This document shows, one piece after another, positions 12,047 through 29,000 of a stretch of 64,000 nt of DNA. Origin of the DNA: Urechis unicinctus (Eukaryota > Annelida > Polychaeta > Xenopneusta > Urechidae); the NCBI GenBank assembly GCA_034190875.2, contig CM067346.1, positions 41,874,753-41,938,752 of the forward strand. Reading direction: 5' to 3'. Each line of letters starts with the position of its first letter. The first letter of the stretch is position 1. Both the position numbers and the translations under genes were made by a program. The notes under the pieces were generated by a model that ran no database searches, was not told the origin of the DNA, and worked only from the letters and a program-made list of their open reading frames with translations.

Positions 12047-13140
12047 TGTGATTTTGAACACAATTTGCTACTTGAGAATTATTTCTAAAATAAAATTAAC
12101 CCAAACATTGCTGTTCCTCCACTCCTTCACAAAATATGAATCTGCATGATATATTGTTAAAGGCATATGATTTGGCCATAGAAACTCATTTATAAGCAGC
12201 CTGTAGGATAAACACCATCATGAAGTTTACAGATGAGGAATATTCTTATGACCACTGTCCACATTGTTATGGAAGTCATTGTAATAAAGCATAGTAAATT
12301 TCAATACAATCTGATCGGTGACCCTGTGATTTTGTGAACAATCCATTCCATATCTGGTAAATCTTAAGTATGCTAAAACGATAATGTTCATTACATATGT
12401 AATGATGCTTCTTTCTATCTGTAAAGCCTTAAATAATAACCTAACATCCAATTAAAACAAGAACAAAAGTTTTCAAAAACTCGAACAGAACAGGCCAACA
12501 AAAGTATGAAAACTTACTGTTGTGGTGTTTATGGGGGCATTCTGTTCAATATCAAACACCTGGCTGCTTTGTTATTCTATTTGATAAGAACATTCATTTT
12601 TAAACACAACTGAACACGTATATGAACACTCAATCAGACCCGGATGGACAACAAGCGAGATTTGAAACAATCATGGTACAGCGTACTTCGATTGGAGTAC
12701 GCAAATATCGGTTGTGCAAATGGATTGACATGGGGTATGATGTTATCATCCATAAGTCACAAATATGCCATACAATTTTCACTTAACTATATTTCATATA
12801 ATCTAGACAAACTATGCTCCGCAAAAAGTAAGTTTTTAACTTTGCCAAACTGATACAAAATGATTCCTGCCTCATTAATCTTCAGGAAAGTCACGCGATA
12901 GCCGCCGTACTCAAGTTTAAAAACGAATATGAAAGCCTTCTCGTGCACGTGCAACGCTAAACATGGTCCCAAATCGAGGCTATGACAACTAAGGGGGTTT
13001 CCACGAACGATTTTACCCAACCAAATCTCAGTAAATGATGTCACAATTTGCAAAACAGTTGAGAAAATTAATGTTTATGTATGCATACTTCAAATTGTAA
13101 ATAAGACAGGCGTATGGGCTCAAGGTCAAGTTCATAGGAA

Positions 13141-13443
13141 GTCCAGTCTGGCGACCATGTATTCTGACGAAATCGTGTACATCTTAAGAAGACCAACGAA
13201 ATGCCTGATAAGAACAGTCTTCCTCCATCGGTGACTCTTCAACCGCCAAAACCATCATTAGTTGATAGTCCAGTCAAGATGACTCCCATAGTGGAATCAC
13301 CACCGCCTCGTACTCCAGTAATCAAGGAGCCAGCACCTGAGAAATTATCTAAGTCTCCTGTTCCTACATCAGTGACAACGACAAGATCCGACAGAGAAAC
13401 TAAGACGCCAAGCAGATATGAAGATTTCGCAGTTAACTATTAG
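13141..13443 (+). pseudogene. Ty3/gypsy Pol C-terminal tail
   Basis: One frame carries SGDHVF, a stop, then RNRVHLKKTNE, a pattern typical of the post-integrase tail of gypsy Pol. An open, Pro-rich segment (13201-13443) follows and ends TKTPSRYEDF, as gypsy Pol proteins often do. It lies on the same strand as the 7.9-10.4 kb pieces. Stop codons upstream (13165-13167) show decay. Confidence 0.65.
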
Positions 13444-13449
13444 TTAGTT

Positions 13450-13880
13450 TTGTCAGGACCTGATGTAGTGAGTCAGAATAATACTCAATCATCTAGCATT
13501 TTGTTAACTCTTAGATGAAGGCTTGACACTGGGATGAATGGCAGTCTACCCGTGATCCTCAAGATACTTAGTCATTTCTTCTTGTGTTTCAGGACCGTTC
13601 AATCTCTTTGTCTATGTTGCGTAATTACAATAGACATTACAAGTTAGGAGAAAGAAAGGACGTTATATAACTACGTTATGATTATGGTCGTCGATCATGT
13701 GACGTTTGGGCTCGCCATCTTGATGGAATAAAAGTACAGCTTGTGTTTGTCTGACATCCGTGTCACCACAAAGCTTATAAAACAATGAACGTTGAATACA
13801 TTCAAACTGAAGCGTAGTGAAAACAGTTCGCCGGTGAAAAACTACTGAAGAATTTGACTTGTTTCTTGAGGGTAGACCCA
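13450..13880 (+). repeat. Probable degenerate 3' LTR region
   Basis: Follows the Pol tail. It contains a purine-rich stretch (ggagaaagaaagga, about 13648) and an AATAAA (13729) followed by sequence resembling the 7.6-kb segment after its AATAAA. Duplicated-block homology to 47.89 kb resumes just downstream. LTR borders (TG...CA) and the target duplication are not resolvable. Confidence 0.45.
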
Positions 13881-13959
13881 ATGAAGCAAGGGCATAGCAA
13901 CATCTGCTGTCAATAAGCTAGCCCTGTGTATGCAGAGTCTGCAATTGCTATTTGCACAT

Positions 13960-14603
13960 GAACGACTCCAATCTAACATAAAGACATATTTACCTCCTCT
14001 ACAGCGCATTTTAAGCGAGTCAATCCGATCAATGATTATGTTTTCAGTGGTAATGCCCGATAAGTTGAATTGAAACTCCTTCCTTCCGTCCTATTACGGT
14101 GATGGCAAATTTGTTACTTGTCTTAAATTAGTTCGTGATAGATTTAAGGGGTTTGTTTGAATTCACACTGGTTCTTTTGTCATTATTCTATCTTTAAGAA
14201 TGCATTCTTGTCATCCTCCGCTAAATCATGGACTGGGGTTCAGCGCGGCGGAAAGGTAACATGGCTGGACACCAATTGTTAGCCAGAACCTTATTACAAT
14301 GCAGCATAAATGATCTCCAATTCTTGAACTTTTTACTGTCGATCACGATGCGCTTGGCAGAATATCCTTGCTCCTCGTGGAAAATTATGGCCCGGATTTT
14401 GATGGCGGGCTTAGTTGGTGAACGTGTCTCATGGTGCAGTGGAATATCCCACGTGGAATCGGGACAAAACATAGATGCAGATGGATGTGGATTATTGTGT
14501 TGGTGGACTCCCTTCAGTTGAACAACTGGGTCAATCCCTTCGCGTACAACTAATGGTAATCCTTTTTCGGTATGATACCAGTCAAACGCTAACAACCGAT
14601 GCA
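13960..14603. repeat. Dispersed duplicated block, copy 1 (right part)
   Basis: Aligns with 47.89-48.41 kb over its whole length, through landmarks such as 'agcgagtca', 'gataagttgaattgaaac', 'ttcacactggttct' and 'atatccttgctcc'. It includes the doublecortin-like exon on the minus strand. Confidence 0.8.
14221..14588 (-). CDS. Doublecortin-like domain exon, orphan
   Basis: The minus-strand frame runs from an acceptor (gttgttag before 14588) to a stop at 14221-14223. It reads FDWYHTEKGLPLVV, then a linker rich in His and Pro, then KIRAIIFHEEQGYSAKRIVI, DSKKFKNW and FMLHCNKVL. The order of a K/R-I-R strand, a G-containing turn, a basic RIVID strand, then K-F-xx-W/F and a hydrophobic helix fits the ubiquitin-like doublecortin fold, which binds microtubules. 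The match is by eye only. A GT-like donor could exist near ATGTTACC, so the last residues are uncertain. A decayed copy lies at 48.2-48.4 kb. I could not identify neighbouring exons, so this may be a genuine exon of a larger gene or a fragment moved with the duplication. Confidence 0.4.
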
Positions 14604-14869
14604 ACGAGTCAGAGCAAGAAAAATTAAGAAATCATCTAAGCAAAGATCTAAATGCTGTCATAATGACCAAATTAAACTTAACAGCCTAAAATTATTTATC
14701 TCTGACAGCTGCGACAATCTTCCTGATATCTCATGTACATTGATTCCAGTTGAAAGGACCTGTGAAATTATATTGCGTCTGCGTTTCCTTGGAAGAGCCA
14801 TACAAAACTCATTGACGAAGGTCCAGCACGACACGATCGAGCCATATGGCGGGTATCGTAACATAACGC

Positions 14870-14936
14870 AATTTGGATCAAACCCAACAACTACGGATCG
14901 AAGGTCGAATCATTCAACTACTGCGCCAGGGTGACG
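14870..14936 (-). repeat. tRNA-derived SINE-like remnant
   Basis: The minus strand begins CCCTGGCGCAGTAGTTGAAT, like a tRNA A box. About 35 nt later comes GGGTTTGATCC, close to a Pol III B box. Cloverleaf pairing is poor, so a SINE head or tRNA pseudogene is more likely than a tRNA gene. Confidence 0.45.
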
Positions 14937-16141
14937 TTGCGCATTGAGAAAAGAGATGGTTCGAATTTCACGAACGCCTTGCTTTGACTCTTTCTTTGAC
15001 TTTTTCTGCTCGTATTCTCGTCAGTTATTTAGATATGCAGCTGAAATTAGTTGTTAACAATGTATGAATCAACTGCTTATATGATTCAAAGACCCAACTA
15101 CCCTGGACACGGAGTTGCAAGAGGCTCAATGTTATCTGTAAGGTTAGCACATCCTACTCAGCTGCACCACCGGGACCGACTGGCCGTAGTTTATTCTCTT
15201 TATTCAACTTTATTAGCCTTATATATAGAAAAGCGATTGTTCCGACAGGTTAGTGATTGTTTATTGGGAAAATGAGGAGGTCATATCATTGGACATATGC
15301 ATCTTCGCATGCCTTCGATAGTTTGTCTATGCAATTGTTTTTACGCAGGTAATCAACAATACCCATGCTATTTATGTGGCAGATATTTTGCAGACGTCGA
15401 ACATTATAATCAAGAGGCAACAACACGCATCTGCCAACTTACTTCTTGGAGAAAATTCTGACCTCTGCCTGCTATCATATGTTATTCAGACCAGTAGTTT
15501 TACACAACGTCAATGATAGCTTTGTTCTTCAGAGCATTTTGTATTCAGTCGATGACGGTGCCATGGTAATTTATCAAGTACAATTTGCACACTATTATGT
15601 ATTGCACGCAAGCAAAGATGAATAATTGATAATTGTAAGAACCACGCATTCATTCTTATTTGAAGTCACCTAGAAATACAAAAACGATAATCTATCTTTG
15701 CCTTATAACTGAATAGCATGCGATTTACTCAGCAGGGATTCGCACAGAGAGGAAACTTTGCTGAATTGAATTGATAGGCAGATTAATATAATAAATGACT
15801 AGAAACATTTAATCGCTGCGCCATCCATCAATGCTGTGATTTTGTTGTAGCTGGCTGTTAACCAGCACTTTACTAATTGTCGCAAAAAGTGTGGACCGCG
15901 TTTTCAGCGTGATAGGTTGACATCACAATCAAGGTGACATTTTTAAATTCTCCACGTAAAAAAACTATACACGGATTCGTGACTTTTCTTGAGGTTATTA
16001 TTTCACTGTACTAAGTAAATGAGGAAAATAAATTGTCTGTTGATGGATTTGGCGAAGTTTTTATTGCCCTGTGTACGGTAAGCTTAGTCGCATGACCTGT
16101 AATTGCATTTGATAGTTTTTACTTTGATCTAGGGAAGTTGA
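14937..16141. other. Gene-free stretch
   Basis: An open frame of 74 codons at 15051-15275 has no domain or splice context. Otherwise nothing is recognisable. Confidence 0.4.
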
Positions 16142-16226
16142 GAGATATATATAGATAGATATATATATATATATATATATAGAGATATAGAGAGATATAG
16201 AGATAGAGAGATATATATATATATAT

Positions 16227-16321
<95 letters not shown>

Positions 16322-16336
16322 TATATCATATATATC

Positions 16337-16397
<61 letters not shown>

Positions 16398-16492
16398 AAA
16401 TATATCTATCTCAATACATCATATATGTTTAAACATATATATATATATGTATATAGATATCTGAATATATATATATATCAATTTACATATCA

Positions 16493-16543
<51 letters not shown>

Positions 16544-16560
16544 CCTAAACATATACATAT
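16142..16560. repeat. (AT)n array with AG-containing variants
   Basis: Long TA tracts, with agagatatag variants at the left end and short unique spacers near 16395-16435 and 16465-16500. Confidence 0.95.
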
Positions 16561-19099
16561 ATACATATATTCTATGGATAAATGTAGCTCGATCTGAGTT
16601 TGTCTTGGCGGTGGTTTTGTATAGACAGTGAATCATAATCTTCTCTTTATCAAGAAATATCATGGTTTCTTTGTTCATCTATCACGCATCATTGGATCAA
16701 ATAATATGTCTCTGGTATGTCACGTTATAATAGCCTTAGCTTTCATTGCAAATGCTGGTAAATTGCTTTGATAGGGCTTGTTTTATCTTGCTAGTTGCTC
16801 ATCCTCTGATACATTTGAAATCACTATGACGACAGCATGTTATTAGGGTCTAGATAAGTTAGAGGTGACCGCTTTATAGATATGAGTAGAAAGCAGATTC
16901 CTTTCACTCATCAGACTAAAGCAAATAAAAACCTTTAACTTAAAAAATCAACCAAACAATTTATATGTATCAACTGTAAAGAAACAAGCACCGGGCGACC
17001 ATTACTTTTGACGCCATTGCCATTGTATTCAGTTAATGATATTTTCTATTCGGTTGGTTAATGTCGCAAACTCAAGCCAATATATTTGCTTTGCAAGTTG
17101 CGATTTAGTTTCCACATGACAGCATTTGCGACAGAATAATGATAAATAGATGACTAAAGAAATATAAGCACATTGTGTTCCATTTTCGACCAACAACGCA
17201 GTAGTCGCAGTTGGTTACTCAACAGACAAACGATATATAGAACTGCCAAAATCCATATTATAATTCCGCAAATATATATTTGTCCAGACACACGAGATGA
17301 CAGAAGGTGCCTTTTAATGTCATTATTTAGAGCATGATCATTTACACAGAAGCATACTCATTCCCCGTCAATTATCGAGTGATCATAATAGTGATAAATT
17401 GATTTAAATGGAATGTTTACTTGATCTTGCGGGGAATCCAGTAAAGTTTTCCAGCGCATCAGCTATTATAACAGGCGTTCTTGTAAATTTAAGCACACTT
17501 TCAAGTGAGCAAACTCATTTGTAAAATGATGAGATTAGGTTAATTCCATATGATGAGTAAGATGGTCGTTTGGCCATATTGAACAAACAATAATTCGCTC
17601 TATGCTACATAGTTGGATCAGTAATGCCATCCGTTTGACCGATAATGAAACAGTTATGGATTCATCCATAGTACAACCAATAACCTATTATCTCCCAGAA
17701 GCATTGGAGATGTTAGTTTGGCGTGATACTTAATAACCAAAGTAATGCCGCACACCTGCACAAGTAAAACAATAAACTTATAAAGTAACTCTCCGCATCA
17801 AGCAGATCTTAGAACTTGCAGCCCAGTACATAGAACATTCGTCGGGTTATTCTGTGTTATCACTTATTATTTAATTTATTCAGCCCAATGAACAACCCTC
17901 GTAGCGACTGTCGTCCACTATCTCTACGCACGACAGGTGCAATATAATGCTGCACAATACAGTTTATTGCGTAGTTATACCACCCCTCATAGAAGATATT
18001 TTTATATCAACCAAAAGAGCAGTCTAGCAGGCATATATTTGAGCAAGAACATTACTCATTCATGGTTCCGTTGCATGCCTTACAGCTCGGTAATTATCCA
18101 CACATTGTACTTTTTATTCGCCATGTGAATAACGTCATATGATCTAGTGTTTGCAACAGTAATTAATTACAGAACACACGGTGATATATCTCCAGCACGG
18201 TAACAAATTTGACCCTTTAACTTTGCACCAGCTACAAATTGAAATATCTCACATGTGTGTGACAAGCAAAAATACTTAGCCATGTTGGATTGTGCAAATT
18301 ACATCGTTCTGCACAAACATCAAATTTTTAATGACCGTTATCAACGAACCATTTTTCTACCCCTCCATACATAATGTTATTAGGGCGTGTATCGGTGACC
18401 TAAATTCCGGATCATTGAGAGTGAATGGTTCATCGGATAAATAGCCGATTGTTGATTTGCTGATGTTGTTTTGAAGGTGGTGCCAAGCACCAAGTCTCTT
18501 GTGCTCAGGCCCGACAGGACCGCAGAGACCCGAGGCTCGCAGGTGGGTAAGAGATAACGGTGTAACGTAAATATCAATTTAGTATCAGTCTTTATAATCA
18601 AATGCACACACATCCACCATAAATAATTCTTGTTATCCTCAGGTATCCTTTACTTTGCCGTAATTTGCTAAAAAAAGTCACGGATCGAGGAACCAGATTC
18701 ATTATTATCCCTAGATGGGTCGAAACCATCCTGTGACTTAGCAAAATATGTTTGACGATTCTAACAACCGCTATGTGGAGAACACGCAAGAGAAGACGTT
18801 TTAAGACCTTATACGTGGAATGGGAGATCCTAGCATTAATTGCCCTAAACCCTGTGCGTTATACATTTGCACGGATAAATCTGTCTTGATTCTCTGTTAG
18901 ATGCAGTAAAGCCTTGCTTTAAAACCTTAGATCTGTGTGTGATGGAACAGACGTCAAGTGATCAAAAGGAAGCTGATGCAAATTCTTCAAATGCATTAAG
19001 CGGAGTTTCACGTGATCTCTTATGAAGCTTTTCATTCAAACAATGCTCCAAAATAAATGTTTACTTTTGCAGTTAATGAACAGTAAGAATGAGGTATCA
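16561..19099. other. Gene-free stretch
   Basis: Only short open frames (for example 17937-18128, 18380-18613) without domains. No repeat relationships were found by eye. Confidence 0.4.
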
Positions 19100-22000
19100 A
19101 TTAATTTGACCACATAAATAACACGAATATTAATGACCTAACATCGATGCAGTGATCCATATTGGTTTGTTTCCGTACGCAAAAGACAACTTTCAACTTA
19201 ATATATGTTGCCGATAAAGAGGCATTTGCAACTTACTGTACGTGTAATATAGAACACTAAGTAGCTCTTTAATCTAGCAAAGGTATAACATCGTAACTTC
19301 AAATCATACCAATTACGAAGTTTGTATGGAATGTCGGAATAGCATCCATTTTCAATGCCTATATTTTGTAACTTACTGACTCAAATACGGATGGTTTGAA
19401 TAGCTTTGTGAATGAGCTTCCTGAAATGACCACGTATACTTACGTAAGTATTTTTAGTGTATCTCAGTTTAGATAATGATCATTACGAATATGCAAATCG
19501 TTAATATGCCAAAAAGCATCCTGCAATGAAAACAATGTGTACATCGTGAAATCCGTATTTCCATCTGCGGCGCTTAACTTCGTAATGTTTGGAATCATTA
19601 ATATTATATTGAATTTCGAATCTAATACGAGTTAAATTCATTCCGTTGTCTGTAATGTATTTATACAGACCGCAGTATTATAATTAGTATAATCACCTTA
19701 ATATTCTAACTCCTTATCTTTGTGATCACTTTCTGAGAGTTTTGCGATTCAAACTGCCGCTAGATAGCTGCTTCAGCTTTGTTATGGGACCATTATGCCG
19801 GCAACCTTGGTTTAATTGATTGCTCGCACAGCAATTCTATTTCATGTTCTGGATTATACGTTGACAACAAAGAATAGTTTGCCCATTTAGGGGACGAATT
19901 CCTTTTCAGACACTATAAGCACTATTTCTTGTTCCTATCAAGACGCATCTAAACGCGGTGAATGTAATTACGAAAGCCGCCCATGAATAATTCAAGACAA
20001 CGAAGCTGGTTTTTCTATTCCTGTATATCCTTAATGCATACATTGTGAATATAAGTTGTAGTTGGTGTACAACCGCGAAACAAGGAAAATAGGTTGGGAA
20101 AAACAGCATGGATACCGATATCCGGACAATAATGGATGCAAGATTTTAACTGTTATGAGCAACCAATGCAACCAGTAATGTACCATCTGTGGTCGTCGAC
20201 TACAGAATGTCCGTTGGTTCGATCGTCTTGGGCTTTCTTAATGTAATATATCCTAGGCAAATTCATTTAATCAGTTACATTTCTAGTTCATACATTTATC
20301 ATAACTTTTCAATAACTTTTACAGGTTGATGGCTTTAAAGTATGCATCAATATTTCGGTATTTTGGCAAAACGTTTACACAAAGTTTATCTACCTACATA
20401 CACTGCACAGATATTTACGTCGAAGATCTGTCAAAGGCGCAATTTCACCTAGATTTCTGCTATTCATTGATTGAATCATAGCGTGTTGAGGTAAGTGCTT
20501 TCCGTTGTGCAATTCGGGTGAGCCTTAGCCATCGAGCAGGTGTTTCTTATTCTTACCCAGTCTGCATCTGCATTTTAGGGATAACCTTAACCCTTCATAA
20601 TAGATCTGCTTTGTTGAAGCAAGAGACTGGTCAACAGCAATGGCTTCCTTTTGCAGATCGCCGACTTCCCCTCTGCACGTCATATCGATTGAATTACATA
20701 AAATCGTCACCCCCTCTTCATGGATGAATTGAGCCACCAGTAATTCTACGTTGCTGATATCACACCGACATAAAAACTGACAATTGCCCTTCAGGAAATC
20801 TGCTAACAATACGAGATCAGATTGCATTTTTCTAATCATTTATTTAACCTGGGAGCTTTTTTGATATTTGTAATGAAACATTACGGACAGTGGACGTTGA
20901 CAGCTCAAGGCTGCTTAATTCTCAAAAATATGATATTGATTTAAGCTGCCATTAATTGTTAATAACTTTCACAATATATGCTTGCCATTCGATCGTGTTT
21001 CTAAGCAGGGCCTCGTCATAACTCCTGTATTTTAATTGAGGAAAGGGTCAAGTGGAAACCGGAATATTTTGCCATTAGCAAAACATCCCGATTCGTTCTT
21101 GATCCTTTCCTCATTTCAAAGACACATAATCTCTGAACAATGCATCGTCGACATAATAACCAAGCACCTGAGCAAAGGCATAGGTGGATTGAATTGAGGC
21201 CAAACAAAAACTCAAAAAGCCCCCTTACTACTTTCACTCTCGCCAATCACATGCGTCACTACCAAATAGTTTTGCCAAACGGTCCGTTATAATGCCCCGC
21301 CACAAAGCATATAATGAATGGATTTTAGTTAAACACGCTTTGTGTGGTGATACAGTGATATAACGTGAGACACGTATGGGAAATACGTTTATATCTATTC
21401 CGTGGATGCACATGCATATACAGAAATCACTTTCTGGCACTGTCATTTCATGAACCATATGCCGGCTGTGAAATGTTGCCTTTTAACTATACAGAAGTGG
21501 AAATGACGTTGGAGGAGCAGCACCTATGTTTAAGCCTAATATCATCATTATAGTAGAATTCAAGACTCATGACTACACAGCATGCGTTAGAAACGTACGC
21601 TCAGGGATCTATTCACTTTGTAGTCGCGAGGCGCACTGAAGTCACACAACTTGAATTATTAGTCAAGTAACTTTATTTTTAGCCTAGTTTGCGACTACGA
21701 GTGTAACCTGCTAATATACTTAACCTGACCCCATCAAAGGACACCAATAACCGCCATAAGCACTTAATATACATCATGTATTAAGACACTGTTTTTAAAT
21801 ATGCAAATGCTGACGCATTACGTGCTAATTTCATCAATTTCATCCCTTTTTGGGTTTTGTAATTATACACCTTTGGAATATATCAGGGTAGCTGCAGTTT
21901 AGTTTATTAGTACAGGTGATTTTATTATAGACGAGAAGCGCGTACAGTCCGAGTTATATGTCACGTGCAATGCGGTCATGTATAGTGCATACAAGTTAAA

Positions 22001-22745
22001 ATCTACAGCACTAATAGCATCCCTTGGGTGAATGAGTAATCAATCGACTGGCACGCAAACTACCAAGAAACAAATTAGAAACATTCCGTACGTTGACCTT
22101 GCTGTCCACGTACTACATTCTCAACTACTATGCAAGTAACTCGACAAAGTTATTTCGATTGCCTTTAAGATTAAAAATGAAGGGTAGTTTTGCATTCAGT
22201 TTAGCCCCGTCACAAAACTCAATCTATTATGCTTACAAAGAATTTTTATATATAAAGCCACTTTATTTTATACTCCATGGGCCGAATACCCGTTAGGTAA
22301 AGATTTTTTGTATCCTGGAAGTGAGATATAGAACTTTTACACTAGGAAATACCCAATCGTTTACTATTGTAAGGCATTGATTATATGCCGATATGAATCC
22401 CACCCCCCCTTCCCCCCCCACATACATGACCAATGTCAAAGGATATTTATTTGACGTCAATGGAATATTCAAGCCGTTCTGCAATAAATTGCTCGCAACA
22501 ACCAAGCCGCGTATATATTTTGGGGTCTCATTGTGTATGCAAGAAGAATGCGATCGGAATTCCTATAATCAGATAAGACCGTGAGGCATTATTAAACCGG
22601 CACTGTTTAACATAGAAATAATGAATAGGGCCGCGGTTCTCTTGAATACAAATATTAAGTGTGTCCTTCAGCACATTAAGGTATTGTAGCGTTGATTGCT
22701 TAGATGGGAGCCGCAACAATACAAGTTGAGTGAATGACATTCATC
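19100..22745. repeat. Diverged duplicated block, copy B
   Basis: Collinear with copy A at 0.89-3.49 kb; see the paired intervals given there. Copy B carries roughly 1.8 kb extra between 19.5 and 21.87 kb. That extra DNA contains an unrecognised 104-codon minus-strand open frame (20525-20839) with no visible domain, signal peptide or splice support. Confidence 0.75.
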
Positions 22746-26007
<3,262 letters not shown>

Positions 26008-29000
26008 GTATAATGGGTTGATGTACACCAATATCAATGCTTAATGTTTTCTGTTCTGTTAGATTCAAAACTGCAGATATCTTGAAATGCGCAGAAGTCA
26101 AACATGTAGTGTTGGTCCCGCTACGAATGTCCTTGAACAAATTCTACGTGCGAATGGTAGACTTTAGGTGTGCTACGTCTCATATAACCTAACAGACACA
26201 GAATCAGATAAACTCATAACAAAGTGAAATGTTTATACAAATGGGTTATGATCAAATAGTAGGCACAGAAGCGGTCTTATTCTAACAGTCTGGATACCTG
26301 CTGTCAAAATCAAGTGCCATCACCGACTTGATAATGTATCAACACAAGTCTTGTATGTGCCGCATGTGCACAAAAACAATCCGTAATATATAGCAAGAGG
26401 AAAGCAATAAATATTACATTATGGTAATTAAGCACCATAAAAGAAAGAATGTAGTAAATAATTAGTTGATAATAGGAAAATAGATTCCAATAATTTTGTT
26501 TATAACAATGTCATTATCCACTAAAACGAGCATACACTTCTGATATTGCGATAGATGCACAATCTCATAATACCGTTTGAATATGATTACATTATTTATA
26601 GAATAAATATTCTATAACAATCGCCCGAAAACTTTTCGCTTCATTGCGTTTTTTCCGATTATTTCACCAACATGGGCAATCCACACACTTTGTGAAAAAT
26701 CGCGCCCTTTGTCTTGCTAATTAAGTTTTATTTTACACATGATATCAATTGGAGTTCAACAGAAATCGATAGAAATATTAGGCAGCATTGTACATGGCCT
26801 TCACGTTACCATTTTGATTAGGGATATGCAAATGAATTATCACAATGAAAACATCTAACTTAGCATAAGCTGTTTATAAAGAGAATTGTAATGATTGCAC
26901 TAAAGGTTTATCATCTGCACTGTAGTGATCTTATTTTGTTATAAAAGCTAAATTATTGTTTGATGGACGTTCAATGTTACCCAAATATATCTCGCCGATG
27001 TGCATATTCATCGATATGAAAGCGTGTCAAGACCTTGGGCGATCAAAGTGAGCCCTCTCAGAGTAGCCATCAATTTGCTGCTTTGATTCGTTAATTTTTA
27101 CACCTTTGCTTTAGTAACTCATAACGGACCTTATGGGTATAATGGGTTGATGTACACCAATATCAATGCTTAATGTTTTCTGTTCTGTTAGGTTAAAAAC
27201 TGCAGATATCTTGAAATGCGCAGAAGTCAAACATGTATTGTTGGTCCCGCTACGAATGTCCTTGAACAAATTCTACGTGCGAATGGTAGACTTTAGGTGT
27301 GTGCTACGTCTCATATAACCTAACAGACACAGAATCAGATAAACTCATAACAAAGTGAAATGTTTATACAAATGGGTTATGATCAAATAGTAGGCACAGA
27401 AGCGGTCTTATTATAACAGTCTGGATACCTGCTGTCAAAATCAAGTGCCATCACCGACTTGACAATGTATCAACACAAGTCTTGTATGTGCGCATGTGCA
27501 CAAAAACAATCCGTAATATATAGCAAGAGGAAAGCAATGAATATTACATTATGGTAATTAAGCACCATACAAGAAAGAATGTAGTAAATAATTAGTTGAT
27601 AATAGGAAAATAGATTCCAATAATTTTGTTTATAACAATGTCATTATCCACTAAAACGAGCATACACTTCTGATATTGCGATAGATGCACAGTCTCATAA
27701 TATCGTTTGAATATGATACCATTATTTATAGAATAAATATTCTATAACAATCGCCCGAAAACTTTTCGCTTCATTGCGTTTTTTCCGATTATTTCACCAA
27801 CATTGGCAATCCACACACTTTGTGAAAAATCGCGCCCTTTGTCTTGCTAATTAAGTTTTATTTTATACATGATATCAATTGGAGTTCAACAGAAATCGAT
27901 AGAAATATTAGGCAGCATTGTACATGGCCTTCACGTTACCATTTTGATTAGGGATATGCAAATGAATTATCACAATGAAAACATCTAACTTAGCATAAGC
28001 TGTTTATAAAGAGAATTGTAATGATTGCACTAAAGGTTTATCATCTGCACTGTAGTGATCTTATTTTGTTATAAAAGCTAAATTATTGTTTGATGGACGT
28101 TCAATGTTACCCAAATATATCTCGCCGATGTGCATATTCATCGATATGAAAGCGTGTCAAGACCTTGGGCGATCAAAGTGAGCCCTCTCAGAGTAGCCAT
28201 CAATTTGCTGCTTTGATTCGTTAATTTTTACACCTTTGCTTTAGTAACTCATAACGGACCTTATGGGTATAATGGGTTGATGTACACCAATATCAATGCT
28301 TAATGTTTTCTGTTCTGTTAGGTTAAAAACTGCAGATATCTTGAAATGCGCAGAAGTCAAACATGTATTGTTGGTCCCGCTACGAATGTCCTTGAACAAA
28401 TTCTACGTGCGAATGGTAGACTTTAGGTGTGCTACGTCTCATATAACCTAACAGACACAGAATCAGATAAACTCATAACAAAGTGAAATGTTTATACAAG
28501 TGGGTTATGATCAAATAGTAGGCACAGAAGCGGTCTTATTATAACAGTCTGGATACCTGCTGTCAAAATCAAGTGCCATCACCGACTTGACAATGTATCA
28601 ACACAAGTCTTGTATGTGCGCATGTGCACAAAAACAATCCGTAATATATAGCAAGAGGAAAGCAATGAATATTACATTATGGTAATTAAGCACCATACAA
28701 GAAAGAATGTAGTAAATAATTAGTTGATAATAGGAAAATAGATTCCAATAATTTTGTTTATAACAATGTCATTATCCACTAAAACGAGCATACACTTCTG
28801 ATATTGCGATAGATGCACAGTCTCATAATATCGTTTGAATATGATACCATTATTTATAGAATAAATATTCTATAACAATCGCCCGAAAACTTTTCGCTTC
28901 ATTGCGTTTTTTCCGATTATTTCGCCAACATTGGCAATCCACACACTTTGTGAAAAATCGCGCCCTTTGTCTTGCTAATTAAGTTTTATTTTATACATGA

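Larger units (their letters stand above)
10440..13120. other. 2.7 kb of unrelated DNA inside the gypsy remnant
   Basis: This stretch separates the integrase relic from the gypsy C-terminal tail. It holds a possible small two-exon gene (10623-11458), a short MITE (11853-12046) and an AATAAA at 12089-12094. The rest (12.1-13.1 kb) shows only short open frames. Confidence 0.5.
7490..13890 (+). mobile_element. Decayed Ty3/gypsy LTR retrotransposon, interrupted
   Basis: In order, the plus strand shows gag-like sequence, a CCHC zinc knuckle, the end of reverse transcriptase, RNase H, an integrase zinc-binding region and core, about 2.7 kb of unrelated DNA, and then a pol C-terminal tail and LTR-like end. 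Protease and most of RT are missing, and frames shift repeatedly, so the element is dead. The outer limits are set by where homology between the flanking duplicated block and the 47-kb copy stops and restarts (about 7490 and 13.9 kb). They are approximate. It is possible that the 13.1-13.9 kb tail comes from a second element. Confidence 0.6.

Noticed and set aside
20525..20839. 104-codon minus-strand frame in duplicate copy B
   Set aside because: No recognisable domain and no counterpart in copy A. Kept only as a note in the copy B entry.
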